Shown in pieces: positions 7,761 through 14,894 of a stretch of 64,000 nucleotides of DNA (the first letter of the stretch is position 1; the number at the start of each line of letters is the position of its first letter). This DNA is from CAYFJV01 sp964460605 (GTDB lineage Archaea > Nanobdellota > Nanobdellia > Woesearchaeales > GW2011-AR9), in contig CAYWPT010000002.1 of assembly GCA_964460605.1 (NCBI GenBank), positions 1 to 64,000 of the forward strand. The letters are read 5' to 3'. The notes beneath the pieces are model-generated. The model did no database searches. It was not told the origin of the DNA and was given only the letters and a program-made list of their open reading frames with translations. The position numbers and the translations under genes are program-made.

Positions 7761-7808
7761 ATTTATATACCTAGGTGAATCCCCATTTATAAATCTTTTG
7801 TTTAAATA
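7761..7808. promoter_or_regulatory. Divergent TATA boxes for DGR target and PrgI-like gene
   Basis: TATATAAAT on the minus strand (7761-7769) is about 25 bases from the target ATG at 7741. TTTAAATA on the plus strand (7801-7808) is about 25 bases from the PrgI ATG at 7831. The ACCTAGGT palindrome (7770-7777) sits between them and could bind a regulator. Confidence 0.5.
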
Positions 7809-7830
7809 CTGACTATCAAGTGATAACAAA

Positions 7831-8052
7831 ATGGCCTACGACATACCCCCACCACTACAGCATAAAGAGAAGATCATCTTCGGATTGACCTTCTCGCAGC
7901 TAGCGATAGCTACACCAGCACTGCTTCTGAGCGTCATCAACATTCTTCCCATTCATATGAACATAGGTAGCAGCCATTTTACTCCCTTGAATCCAACCAA
8001 AGAACTGATTCATTTGAAATTCTGTAAGAAAACCAGCATAATAGGATGCTAA
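7831..8052 (+). pseudogene. PrgI/VirB3-like secretion gene, truncated
   Basis: The first ~33 residues (DIPPPLQHKEKIIFGLTFSQ followed by LAIATPALLL) match the N terminus of PrgI-family proteins, the VirB3-like component of conjugation systems in DPANN archaea and Gram-positive bacteria. After about 7929 the frame runs antisense through the integrase gene and the similarity ends. It has its own leaderless promoter. The VirB4 ATPase that normally follows PrgI is absent, so a deletion or integration joined the PrgI 5' end to the integrase 3' end. Confidence 0.65.
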
Positions 8053-8853
8053 AGAATGTCTAAATAGGTGTGGGTGTATTTTCTTATTGAGTTTTGCTCT
8101 TTTTCCAGCACTAATAAGTACTTTTCTTATAGCTGAATAACTAATCGGCTTATCCTTATTTTTGCCAGATGTATGAACCCAAAGGGTAGCCTCTCTATCT
8201 TTACCAAACGGATGATTGTTTAACCAATTAGTGAGGTATGGTACACTCCAGATTAATCTAACTGTCCTTGAACCGGTTTTACCATGTACAGAAAGCAAAA
8301 CTCCATATTCATCAAAATGGACATTTTTAATGAGCAAGTTTCCTAATTCACTTACTCTAGCTCCAGATTCTGCAAGAGTTGCTATAATCGCCTTATCTCT
8401 ACTATGGTCTGTAGATTTAATCAAGGACTTAATTTCTTCTTGTGTGATCATATCTCCAATTTGTTTAGTTTTTGATTCTGATCTACTAATCCTAATACAG
8501 ATCCAATCTGCAATAGATGGAACATTATTCTCTTCTGCAATCCATTGAAAGAACTTACGTATAATCACTTTGTACGTTTGTTTAGTCCAAGAAGTAAATT
8601 CGCTTTGTTGAAGGTTGCTGATATATTTCTTTAGCTTACTCTCTTTTAGCTTGGTTATATCATCTTCTTTAAGTTCTTCAATAACAATTATTAGGTATTG
8701 GAGATATCTTATAATTCTTGACTTTGAAAGACTTTTTAGAACTAAGTTGTCCTTAAATGTCATTAGAATCTCTTTATTTTTCTCTGATATCTCAGACTTT
8801 TTTATTCTTGCAAGTGTTTGTTCCAACTTTTTATCGTAGTTGTGAATTCCCAT
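7900..8853 (-). CDS. Tyrosine recombinase/integrase
   Basis: This 317-residue XerA-type integrase has an N-terminal SAM-like core-binding domain. The catalytic domain carries Arg (ESGARVSEL), Lys (HGKTGSRTVRL), His-x-x-Arg (HLFRHS), a Trp in GW and the tyrosine in TYVHMNGKNVDDA. ATG 8853 is chosen because GGAGG precedes it and the TTTAAATAG TATA box (8876-8884) lies within the longer ORF that begins at 8967. Its last codons overlap the truncated PrgI gene, and it reads away from tRNA-Ser. It probably catalysed insertion into that tRNA. Confidence 0.88.
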   Translation of the reverse strand: MGIHNYDKKLEQTLARIKKSEISEKNKEILMTFKDNLVLKSLSKSRIIRYLQYLIIVIEELKEDDITKLKESKLKKYISNLQQSEFTSWTKQTYKVIIRKFFQWIAEENNVPSIADWICIRISRSESKTKQIGDMITQEEIKSLIKSTDHSRDKAIIATLAESGARVSELGNLLIKNVHFDEYGVLLSVHGKTGSRTVRLIWSVPYLTNWLNNHPFGKDREATLWVHTSGKNKDKPISYSAIRKVLISAGKRAKLNKKIHPHLFRHSLASYYAGFLTEFQMNQFFGWIQGSKMAATYVHMNGKNVDDAQKQCWCSYR

Positions 8854-8874
8854 AGTATATCCTCCAAGAAATAG

Positions 8875-8906
8875 ACTATTTAAACCTCTGGGCCCTCTTA
8901 TGACCC
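8875..8906 (-). promoter_or_regulatory. Operator plus TATA box of the integrase
   Basis: On the minus strand the dyad GGGTCATAAGAGGGCCC (8906-8890) is followed by AGAG and TTTAAATA. It matches the secretion-operon promoter at 1817-1847 in order and spacing. The dyad abuts the TATA/BRE region, where a bound repressor would block TBP/TFB. Confidence 0.55.
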
Positions 8907-8946
8907 ATGGATTTTGGACTTGGACTAATTCACAACTCCTTGTTGC

Positions 8947-9034
8947 GGCGCTTATTCTTTGGTGCAAGTCCGCACCTCAAAAACAGGGCCAAATTCAACA
9001 CCGGCGTTTAACTAAGTAGAAAGCGCCAACGCCC
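8947..9034. repeat. Right copy of 88-bp direct repeat (att at tRNA-Ser 3' end)
   Basis: This is the partner of 1608-1695. Its end overlaps the last 11 bases of tRNA-Ser (9024-9034). The 17-base core agaaagcgccaacgccc is identical in both copies. The rest is about 69% identical overall with conserved length. Confidence 0.6.
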
Positions 9035-9188
9035 GGATTTGAACCGGGATATCCAAAGGAAACTGGTTAACTCGACTTGCGTCGTGGACTTGCCATGAGC
9101 AAGTTTCAAGACCAGCGCAATATTCTCCGGCGCAGCTGGAGAGTTCAGTAGCTCTCTGCTACTCGCCACCAGATTATGCGACGTTGGC
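9024..9188 (-). tRNA. tRNA-Ser(UGA) precursor with two introns
   Basis: The acceptor stem is GCCAACG/CGTTGGC with discriminator G. The T arm is CCCGG-TTCAAAT-CCGGG, and a variable arm contains TCC-TTT-GGA as expected for Ser. The anticodon stem CTGGT/ACCAG encloses CTTGAAA (anticodon TGA). About 36 bases interrupt the loop after position 37, the canonical archaeal site. About 46 more interrupt the D loop after GGT (near position 20). Removing both gives an 83-base tRNA with D stem GCA/TGC. Exact intron ends need checking for bulge-helix-bulge motifs. Confidence 0.8.
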
Positions 9189-9233
9189 AAACTTAAATAA
9201 AAAATAAAGAACTTATTTATAAAGATTTAGCCA

Positions 9234-11123
9234 TTATTTCAACCTAATGGTCTCAAGATTCTTTGGGGCAATAGTCTCAATTCTAAACTGTTTATGTATT
9301 GATGAAGCTAAATCTAAACATCGTGAAGCTTCACCGTGCTGTACAATTACACGTCTAGGCTGTGGATTACATCTTTTTACATAGTTTATTAATTGCCTAC
9401 GATCAGAATGGTTAGTAATCTCAACTTTATGTACTTGTAAGTTAATGTTCATCGCTTGCATTTTACCATTTTCTCTAAATTGAATTTGTTTCTCCCCTTC
9501 TCTAATACGATGACCAAGACTACCTTTCGGCTGATAACATGAGAAGATCAAAGAATGTTTTTTACCTTCAGCAAAACCTTTCAAGTATTCAACTGATGGT
9601 CCACCAGTAAGCATACCTGAGGTTGCAAGAACTAAACAAGGTCCTTCAGAGGAAATAACCTCTTTACGTTCTTTATTAGATCCAACCCTGGTAAAAATTT
9701 CACTTAAGAAAGGATTGTTTTCTTTCTTAAAAATTTGATTTCTAATATTTCTATTAAGATATTCTGGATAAGCTGTATGAATCGCTGTAATATCCCATAA
9801 CATTCCATCAATGTATACAGGTACTTTTGGAATTTTACCTTCGCGCATTAAACGCTCACAAGTGATCATCATCTCTTGCGCACGACCTGAACCTAGTACT
9901 GGCATTAAAACCTTACCACCACGCTCAAAAGTATCTTTGATAACTTGCGCTGTGTATTCATCTGCTTCTTGCTCAGCCATTACATTACTTCTCCCACCAT
10001 AAGTACTCTCAACAATAAGAGTCTCTACTCGTGGAAATTGTGTGTTAGCTGGCTCGAGTACATTTGTTTTACCATACTTCATATCTGCAGTGTAAACTAA
10101 GTTATGTAATCCATTTCCAATATTAAGGTGAGTAATACAACTTCCTAAGATGTGTCCACTATTATAGAATGTAAGACGAACATCAGGTGTAATATCTGTT
10201 ACGGTATCCCAATCAATACAAACTGCGTGTAAAACAAAGTTCTTTACATCTTCACTAGTATAAATTGGATCTTTACCTTCGTTTCTTTGAATTTTAGCCA
10301 TATCTAATTGTAACAGAGCACTAACATCTCTTGTAGGTGCTGTACAATATACTGGTCCTTTGTATCCATACTTGAATAAGTAAGGAACGAGCCCACTATG
10401 GTCTAAATGTGAATGTGATAAAATCACTGCATCAATTTCTGAGATATTAAACTCAGGAGCATCCAAGAATGGATAAGATTCTGAACCATCTTGACTCGGA
10501 TCAATACCACAATCCATTATGATACGTGATTCAGGAGTTTGTAATAATAAACATGATCTTCCTACTTGGCGCGCAGCTCCTAAAAAGCTTAAGCGTACCC
10601 ATTGGTGTTTTTTAGATCTTGTCCAACCATCGTATACTCTGTGTCCAGCTTTTGCTAAGAACTTTTTACGATAATCAGCATTTTCATAGAGTACTGATCG
10701 AATACTCTCAATTAATTTTGATTTAATTGGCGGGTTTCTTTTAACTAATGGTACCCACATAGTTTGTTTCTTTAATTCTCTTAATAACTCGCCTCTTTTA
10801 CCAATGATTAATCCTGGTTTATCAGCATGAATAATAACTTGTGACCTTGGTGGATCAAAAATAAGATCTTCAACACCAGCTTCTTTTGGGATTAATTCTC
10901 TGATTGTAGCTTCTGCTTTTTCTTGTACCATACAAAGGCTAGGGTCTGGACGAAGCTCAATTCTTTTCTTGAAGTTTTTTACTGCATCTTTGATAGTTCC
11001 TTTATTATCAAGGAAGAAATCTTTATCTTTAGTATAAAGGACGATGTTTGCTGCTTCAAATGTAGCTTCTGCTACCTTCCCTTCCGGGAGAATTTTTACA
11101 ATTTCTTTTAGAATGTCTGCCAT
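9234..11123 (-). CDS. aCPSF1/FttA KH-beta-CASP ribonuclease, termination factor
   Basis: This ~629-residue protein is the archaeal CPSF73 homologue that cleaves RNA 3' ends and terminates transcription. Two KH domains occupy about the first 150 residues (GLIIGKRGELLRELKK). A metallo-beta-lactamase core has HSHLDHSG, and the beta-CASP domain includes SGMLTGGPS and an HxH near VEITNHSD. Length fits the family. I start at ATG 11123 (MADILKEIVK); in-frame ATGs at 11141 and 11156 are alternatives. A short upstream ORF beginning with the same MADI ends one base before this ATG. It is divergently placed from nothing and follows the proteasome gene in the same direction. Confidence 0.9.
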   Translation of the reverse strand: MADILKEIVKILPEGKVAEATFEAANIVLYTKDKDFFLDNKGTIKDAVKNFKKRIELRPDPSLCMVQEKAEATIRELIPKEAGVEDLIFDPPRSQVIIHADKPGLIIGKRGELLRELKKQTMWVPLVKRNPPIKSKLIESIRSVLYENADYRKKFLAKAGHRVYDGWTRSKKHQWVRLSFLGAARQVGRSCLLLQTPESRIIMDCGIDPSQDGSESYPFLDAPEFNISEIDAVILSHSHLDHSGLVPYLFKYGYKGPVYCTAPTRDVSALLQLDMAKIQRNEGKDPIYTSEDVKNFVLHAVCIDWDTVTDITPDVRLTFYNSGHILGSCITHLNIGNGLHNLVYTADMKYGKTNVLEPANTQFPRVETLIVESTYGGRSNVMAEQEADEYTAQVIKDTFERGGKVLMPVLGSGRAQEMMITCERLMREGKIPKVPVYIDGMLWDITAIHTAYPEYLNRNIRNQIFKKENNPFLSEIFTRVGSNKERKEVISSEGPCLVLATSGMLTGGPSVEYLKGFAEGKKHSLIFSCYQPKGSLGHRIREGEKQIQFRENGKMQAMNINLQVHKVEITNHSDRRQLINYVKRCNPQPRRVIVQHGEASRCLDLASSIHKQFRIETIAPKNLETIRLK

Positions 11124-11124
11124 T

Positions 11125-11184
11125 TTATCGGTTTTCTCCATAAAGTGCAGGCTCAAAAATTTTCAATTTTTTTATGTCTGCCAT
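11125..11184 (-). other. Duplicated start region / possible 19-codon uORF of aCPSF1
   Basis: A 16-base segment around the start codon (atgtctgccattttat on the plus strand) occurs at 11113-11128 and again at 11174-11189. The upstream copy opens a 19-codon ORF (MADIKKLK...GENR) whose TAA ends one base before the aCPSF1 ATG. This is either a translationally coupled leader peptide or a small duplication scar. Whether the uORF is transcribed is unclear because the TATA position is ambiguous. Confidence 0.4.
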
Positions 11185-11298
11185 TTTATTTAATGTAATT
11201 AAATTTTCTTAGAACTCGATGAACTATATCTTCGTAATTTGTTTTACTACCCCACATAATTAATTTTAAAAAAATAAATATAAACTTCTAAGAATGTT

Positions 11299-11931
11299 CT
11301 ATAAGCTATAAACCAGCTCCTTTTTTAAAACTTTCTCTACTTTTTCAGAAGTAACAACTGCAATTTCAATCCCGTTTCCTGATGCACTATCTCTTTGTAG
11401 TGCAGCATTTACAGCTTTAAGAGCAAGTTCTTTTCCTTCTTCAATACTTAAGTTTGCATTCCAGTGGCTTTCTAATACACCATAAGCAAATACTGAACCT
11501 GATCCTGAACTTACATAATCTGGAATTCTAGTAACGCTTCCGTCTGGGAATAAATCGTAAAGATGTGAACCTGTATCATCTTTTCCACCCATTATAAAGT
11601 GAGCTACTGCTGGGAACATTGACATTCTTCTCAATGTGCTATAGAGTAATCCACCCAATAGGTTAGCTGATTCTTTGATGGTAGGCATCTTTTTTGTTCG
11701 TACTTCTTTTAATTTTAATTCTGCACGAATAAGTTTAATTAATAATTGTGCTTCAGAGACAGAACCTGCGATAGTTACTGCTACATTATCATTGATAATA
11801 TGTAATTTTTCAGCCCTTTTATCCACGATCATATGACCTGCTGTTGCTCTTGTATCTGTTGCAAGTACAACGCCACCTTTACATACAATACCTAAAGTTG
11901 TAGTCCCTGTTTTTAACATTTTAGTTTCCAT
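11299..11931 (-). CDS. psmB: Proteasome beta subunit
   Basis: This 210-residue precursor of the catalytic 20S subunit has a short propeptide ending KTG, followed by TTTLGI. The catalytic residues Thr1, Asp17 (in ATDTRA) and Lys33 (in RAEKL) keep the canonical spacing, and the SGSGS motif near residue ~145 is present. ATG 11931 is preferred over an in-frame GTG at 11940 because AGGTG precedes it by six bases. It self-processes and degrades unfolded proteins with the alpha ring and PAN/Cdc48 ATPases; the alpha subunit is not in the window. Confidence 0.95.
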   Translation of the reverse strand: METKMLKTGTTTLGIVCKGGVVLATDTRATAGHMIVDKRAEKLHIINDNVAVTIAGSVSEAQLLIKLIRAELKLKEVRTKKMPTIKESANLLGGLLYSTLRRMSMFPAVAHFIMGGKDDTGSHLYDLFPDGSVTRIPDYVSSGSGSVFAYGVLESHWNANLSIEEGKELALKAVNAALQRDSASGNGIEIAVVTSEKVEKVLKKELVYSL

Positions 11932-12000
11932 ATATAACACCTGTATAATTTTGAGATAGAATAGTAGTTATCCTCACCAATTGAAAAGGAGAGGAATTAT

Positions 12001-12064
12001 ACTTTTAAAGCTTTCGGAACTTCAAAAGTAACTCTAGGCAATGATTAAACAAAATAATCATTGC
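12001..12064. other. Two strong stem-loops upstream of the RNA candidate
   Basis: An imperfect long hairpin spans 12001-12029 (acttttaaag...cttcaaaagt, loop near TTTCGG). It is followed by a perfect 10-bp stem, gcaatgatta/taatcattgc (12038-12047 and 12055-12064), with a 7-base loop. They lie upstream of psmB and before the structured region that follows. Confidence 0.45.
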
Positions 12065-12129
12065 TCACGTCGTCTTTTTCCTGGGGTGAAGAAAGTTTAT
12101 ATTCTAATTGGTATATCATATAATTACCC

Positions 12130-12400
12130 ATATCGGGAGGCATAGCTTAGCTCCCTGTGAGCATTAAGCGCCCTCCAAGTGAGAGGCCATCGAAAGATAA
12201 CAGCTCCCCTACCGGTGTGGGCCTTTTCTACAGCAATATTTATAAGGAGATTAGGATTTTTCTCATTGTTCAACTTGGGCATAGCTCAGCCCTGCATTTA
12301 TTTGCACACCGAAAGCTTATGGTTTTTTGTGTCGTGGCATCTTATCCTCCTTTGTGGGAGGCCAAACGGATACTATAGCTCACCTGAGTTGGACGCCTTT
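12130..12400 (+). ncRNA. Candidate structured RNA gene, identity unknown
   Basis: This 270-base stretch is richer in G+C than the surrounding spacers and is packed with local stems: gggag/ctccc (12135-12154), gggc/gccc around 12277-12292, cctcc/gggagg (12346-12361) and a closing tatcc/ggata. A CTGTGAG after the first hairpin recalls the UGUNR turn of an SRP Alu domain, but I cannot find the helix 8 signature. I also cannot find RNase P conserved regions. TATA-like sequences (tttatattc, tatatcatat) precede it. Two overlapping ORFs of 73 and 78 codons here look spurious. It could be the SRP or RNase P RNA of a divergent lineage. Confidence 0.4.
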
Positions 12401-12476
12401 GAAAAATATAGTTAACTAGTGTGCTTGAACAAAGTGAAACACACACTTTTTAATCAAATTTTTGGAGAAAAAATTT

Positions 12477-12549
12477 GCCTCAGTAGCTCAGTGGCTAGAG
12501 CACTTGACTTGTAATCAAGAGGTCGGGAGTTCAAATCTCCCCTGGGGCT
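12477..12549 (+). tRNA. tRNA-Thr(UGU)
   Basis: This intronless 73-base tRNA has acceptor GCCTCAG/CTGGGGC, D stem GCTC/GAGC, anticodon stem CTTGA/TCAAG with loop CTTGTAA (anticodon TGT), and T arm GGGAG-TTCAAAT-CTCCC. The discriminator is T. Nothing unusual is seen. Confidence 0.93.
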
Positions 12550-12595
12550 CTTTTCTTTCATAAACTGATTAAACAAACCATTAAATTATTTTTCT

Positions 12596-13006
12596 ATGAG
12601 ATATTTTTTACCTGGGACAGATTATAAAACACCTGATACTTTAGATATCTTTTATGGTAGCAAGGGTATGCTAGATGAGGGAATGACAACTAATGCAGAT
12701 GAATTTGCAGCTGGAAGAGCACCCGTTGGTGTTTTAGAGCGAGCAACTATGTCTTGGACTAGGTTTCCCGATGGAGAAAGAACTACAATAGATGATTGGT
12801 ATAATCCTAAAGAGTTAGGTGGTGATTTATTATCACTTGTTATGTCTACAGATAGTTTAGAAAGATCAGGCTTAGAAAAAAGAAGAACACCTTGCTATTT
12901 AACAGAATTAGGGAATTACCACACAATCCATGCAGCAACTGTAGAACAAGCACAAATGTTTTTAGATAAACATTACAAAGATTCTGGATTTAGAATTGAT
13001 TTTTAA
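12596..13006 (+). CDS. Uncharacterised 136-residue protein
   Basis: This is a soluble acidic protein without recognisable domains, signal peptide or membrane helix. It has an aromatic-rich start (MRYFLPGTDYKTPDTLDIFY) and a C-terminal segment, YHTIHAATVEQAQMFLDKHY, that reads like a helical cap. It stands alone after tRNA-Thr and overlaps the convergent acetyltransferase gene by four bases. A function cannot be assigned. Confidence 0.55.
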   Translation: MRYFLPGTDYKTPDTLDIFYGSKGMLDEGMTTNADEFAAGRAPVGVLERATMSWTRFPDGERTTIDDWYNPKELGGDLLSLVMSTDSLERSGLEKRRTPCYLTELGNYHTIHAATVEQAQMFLDKHYKDSGFRIDF

Positions 13007-13548
13007 TTTTTCCATTCTTTTCGCAACATTCCAAATTTAATCAGATTTTGCCATTTCCCATCTCTAAAATGAGCATTACGTGCAACACCTTCTTCAACAA
13101 AGCCTAAGTTACGAATAATTTTTCCAGAACCAATATTTTCTTCAACATAACAGACACTTATTCTATGCATCTTTTTCTCAACAAATCCAAAATTAACAAC
13201 AGCTTTTACAACCTTGCTCATAATACCTTTACGCCAATATTTACGACCAAGCCAATAACCTAAATCACTATAATGCTCTTTACCTTTCTTGTATACATTA
13301 TCAAGCCCACAAATACCAACAACTTTTCCATCAACTACAATAGCAAAACGATAAGCAGAACCTTTCTTCCATTGTTTAAGAGAATCATCAACAAACCACT
13401 TAGCATCTTTCAAAGTATATGGGCTAGGTAATCTTTCTAAGTACATTGCTACCTTTTTATCATTAGCATGTTTAGCTAAACTTTTTTCATCGCCTTTTTT
13501 CAAAGGCCGTATATAGAAATCGCCAAAATTAATCTTCATAAATCTCAT
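13003..13548 (-). CDS. GNAT acetyltransferase, RimJ/RimL type
   Basis: The 181-residue protein has the GNAT fold of the RimJ/RimL subfamily. Visible parts are the N-terminal IRPLKKGDEKSLAKHAN, the beta-4 core (YRFAIVVDGKVVGICGLDNV), the acetyl-CoA loop region (GYWLGRKYWRKGIMSKVV) and the late SGKIIRNLGFVEEGVARN. It would transfer acetyl from acetyl-CoA to an N terminus or small amine. Its ATG overlaps the stop of the upstream unknown gene (ATGA), so the two are co-translated. Confidence 0.85.
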   Translation of the reverse strand: MRFMKINFGDFYIRPLKKGDEKSLAKHANDKKVAMYLERLPSPYTLKDAKWFVDDSLKQWKKGSAYRFAIVVDGKVVGICGLDNVYKKGKEHYSDLGYWLGRKYWRKGIMSKVVKAVVNFGFVEKKMHRISVCYVEENIGSGKIIRNLGFVEEGVARNAHFRDGKWQNLIKFGMLRKEWKN

Positions 13549-14222
13549 TTCTCCCTATGGTGGCTAGGCCAAGCAGAACTTGGATAGAATGATTTTGTTT
13601 CTTCGTAAGGTAGATACCTTTTTAATTTGAACCACTGCTTGATAAAATTTTGGAAAACATAAACTTCTCGATACAATTCCCTTTTTCTTTGATCGATGGT
13701 ACTTTTGTAAATACGCTTGTTAAAAATATCTTGAATTGGTTTGAACCATCTTTTTCCACCTAATTCGCTTTTATATTTTTCTTCGATATAAGCGACCATT
13801 TCCATACCAATTTCTCCTTTATTTGCTTTGATTTTATTACCATCTCTAATAATCTCTGTATTTCCTAAAGCGATAATCTGTACGTTAAAATCAAAATGAT
13901 AATGGAGCATACTCCCATCTGGTGCAGGTTTTTGTAATCTCCAATAGTAAGTGATGTTTTTTACTCCTCCTGGAAGATGTTGTTCGAAATAATGTGTTTC
14001 ATACGCTTCATTGTATGTGTGCGCATCATCATCAGGACTCCCTGTTGTTGCATACCAGCCATATTCACGTAAAAAATAGAAACAAGCTTCATAAAATGCA
14101 CTTAAATCAAAGATATCTTTGTACTTTAATTTAATTGGAGCATCTGGTACTTTAATGAGATTTTTTGTTTTTCTAGCTGGCACATGATTTACGAAGAATT
14201 TTTTGTATATAAAGTTTCGCAA
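13545..14222 (-). CDS. Conserved-looking protein of unknown function
   Basis: This 225-residue soluble protein is rich in aromatic and basic residues (YEACFYFLREYGWYATTG, HYHFDFNVQIIALG). The alternating strands suggest a beta-sandwich or lipocalin-like core, followed by a helical C-terminal tail rich in Lys/Arg. No family is recognised. It is translationally coupled to the acetyltransferase. No signal peptide is present. Confidence 0.6.
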   Translation of the reverse strand: MRNFIYKKFFVNHVPARKTKNLIKVPDAPIKLKYKDIFDLSAFYEACFYFLREYGWYATTGSPDDDAHTYNEAYETHYFEQHLPGGVKNITYYWRLQKPAPDGSMLHYHFDFNVQIIALGNTEIIRDGNKIKANKGEIGMEMVAYIEEKYKSELGGKRWFKPIQDIFNKRIYKSTIDQRKRELYREVYVFQNFIKQWFKLKRYLPYEETKSFYPSSAWPSHHREK

Positions 14223-14285
14223 AAAGAGCTTATTTTTGTGAACGTAAAAAAAGTATGCTTTTTTGTAAATCTTAAGCAGTAAGAA

Positions 14286-14819
14286 CTAAAATTTAAGCTT
14301 CTTTTTCCACCAGAGATAAAATATAAATGCTGTTCCCAAAGCCATATCAAGAACAGACCTCCGAATTAAAGTAATTAATTCTAATTTATTTCTAATTTCT
14401 AACTGTCCGTATTTAGGCATGTACTCTAATCCATAAATAGAAAAGTACGTCTGCCATGGCCATAACCAAGGTGTTCCTGGATGCATTAAGCTATCTAAGA
14501 AAATGTGGATAAACATTCCTGCAACTAAAGCAAAACTATAACGATAGGCGTGTTTATTTTTAATAAAATAAAATATCAAATAAACAATTATTCCAGCAAG
14601 AAGTACAGCTAGAAAACTATGACTATATGTCCTGTGCAAGTGAATATCAAATATCTTATCCACAACATAATCTGCATCTGGCAAAATACCACCTAAAATA
14701 AGAAAAAACCATGAATAATGTCCTAAAGGAACATCTCTTACTTTTTCAGCAAATTTCCCGAAAAGCCAGGTTCCTACAATGTGTCCAGATGCAAATGGCA
14801 TAGAAGGAAAAGCAAGCAT
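14286..14819 (-). CDS. YdjM-like membrane metal-dependent hydrolase
   Basis: The protein (~177 residues from ATG 14819) has four or five membrane helices and the conserved histidine pattern of the YdjM/DUF457 family: SGHIVGTWLFG near the start, GGILPDADYV, then HRTYSHSF, and HIFLDSLMHPG. These His/Asp residues would bind a metal at the membrane face. An in-frame ATG at 14861 lies in the shared promoter region with the next gene, so the shorter start is preferred. The physiological substrate of this family is not established. Confidence 0.75.
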   Translation of the reverse strand: MLAFPSMPFASGHIVGTWLFGKFAEKVRDVPLGHYSWFFLILGGILPDADYVVDKIFDIHLHRTYSHSFLAVLLAGIIVYLIFYFIKNKHAYRYSFALVAGMFIHIFLDSLMHPGTPWLWPWQTYFSIYGLEYMPKYGQLEIRNKLELITLIRRSVLDMALGTAFIFYLWWKKKLKF

Positions 14820-14894
14820 TTTACTTTTAATACTTATGTAATATAGTGCAAATTTGTGCAATATTTATAAATGAGCTCTTTCCCCAAACTTTCT

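Larger units (their letters stand above)
1679..9034. mobile_element. Putative integrative element carrying a DGR
   Basis: The interval between the two perfect 17-bp cores is about 7.34 kb. It contains a tyrosine integrase next to the tRNA, secretion/pilus genes, a truncated PrgI gene and a complete DGR. Integrase adjacency, direct repeats and insertion at a tRNA 3' end are classic for archaeal integrative elements. Loss of VirB4 suggests it can no longer conjugate by itself. Divergence outside the core suggests an old insertion or related nested elements. Confidence 0.6.

Noticed and set aside
8854..8967. Longer integrase start at 8967
   Set aside because: The extension contains the TATA box and shared operator; GGAGG and ATG lie at 8853.
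12157..12415. Two overlapping ORFs of 73 and 78 codons
   Set aside because: They lie in a stem-rich region, differ only in frame, lack ribosome-binding sites and do not look protein-like.
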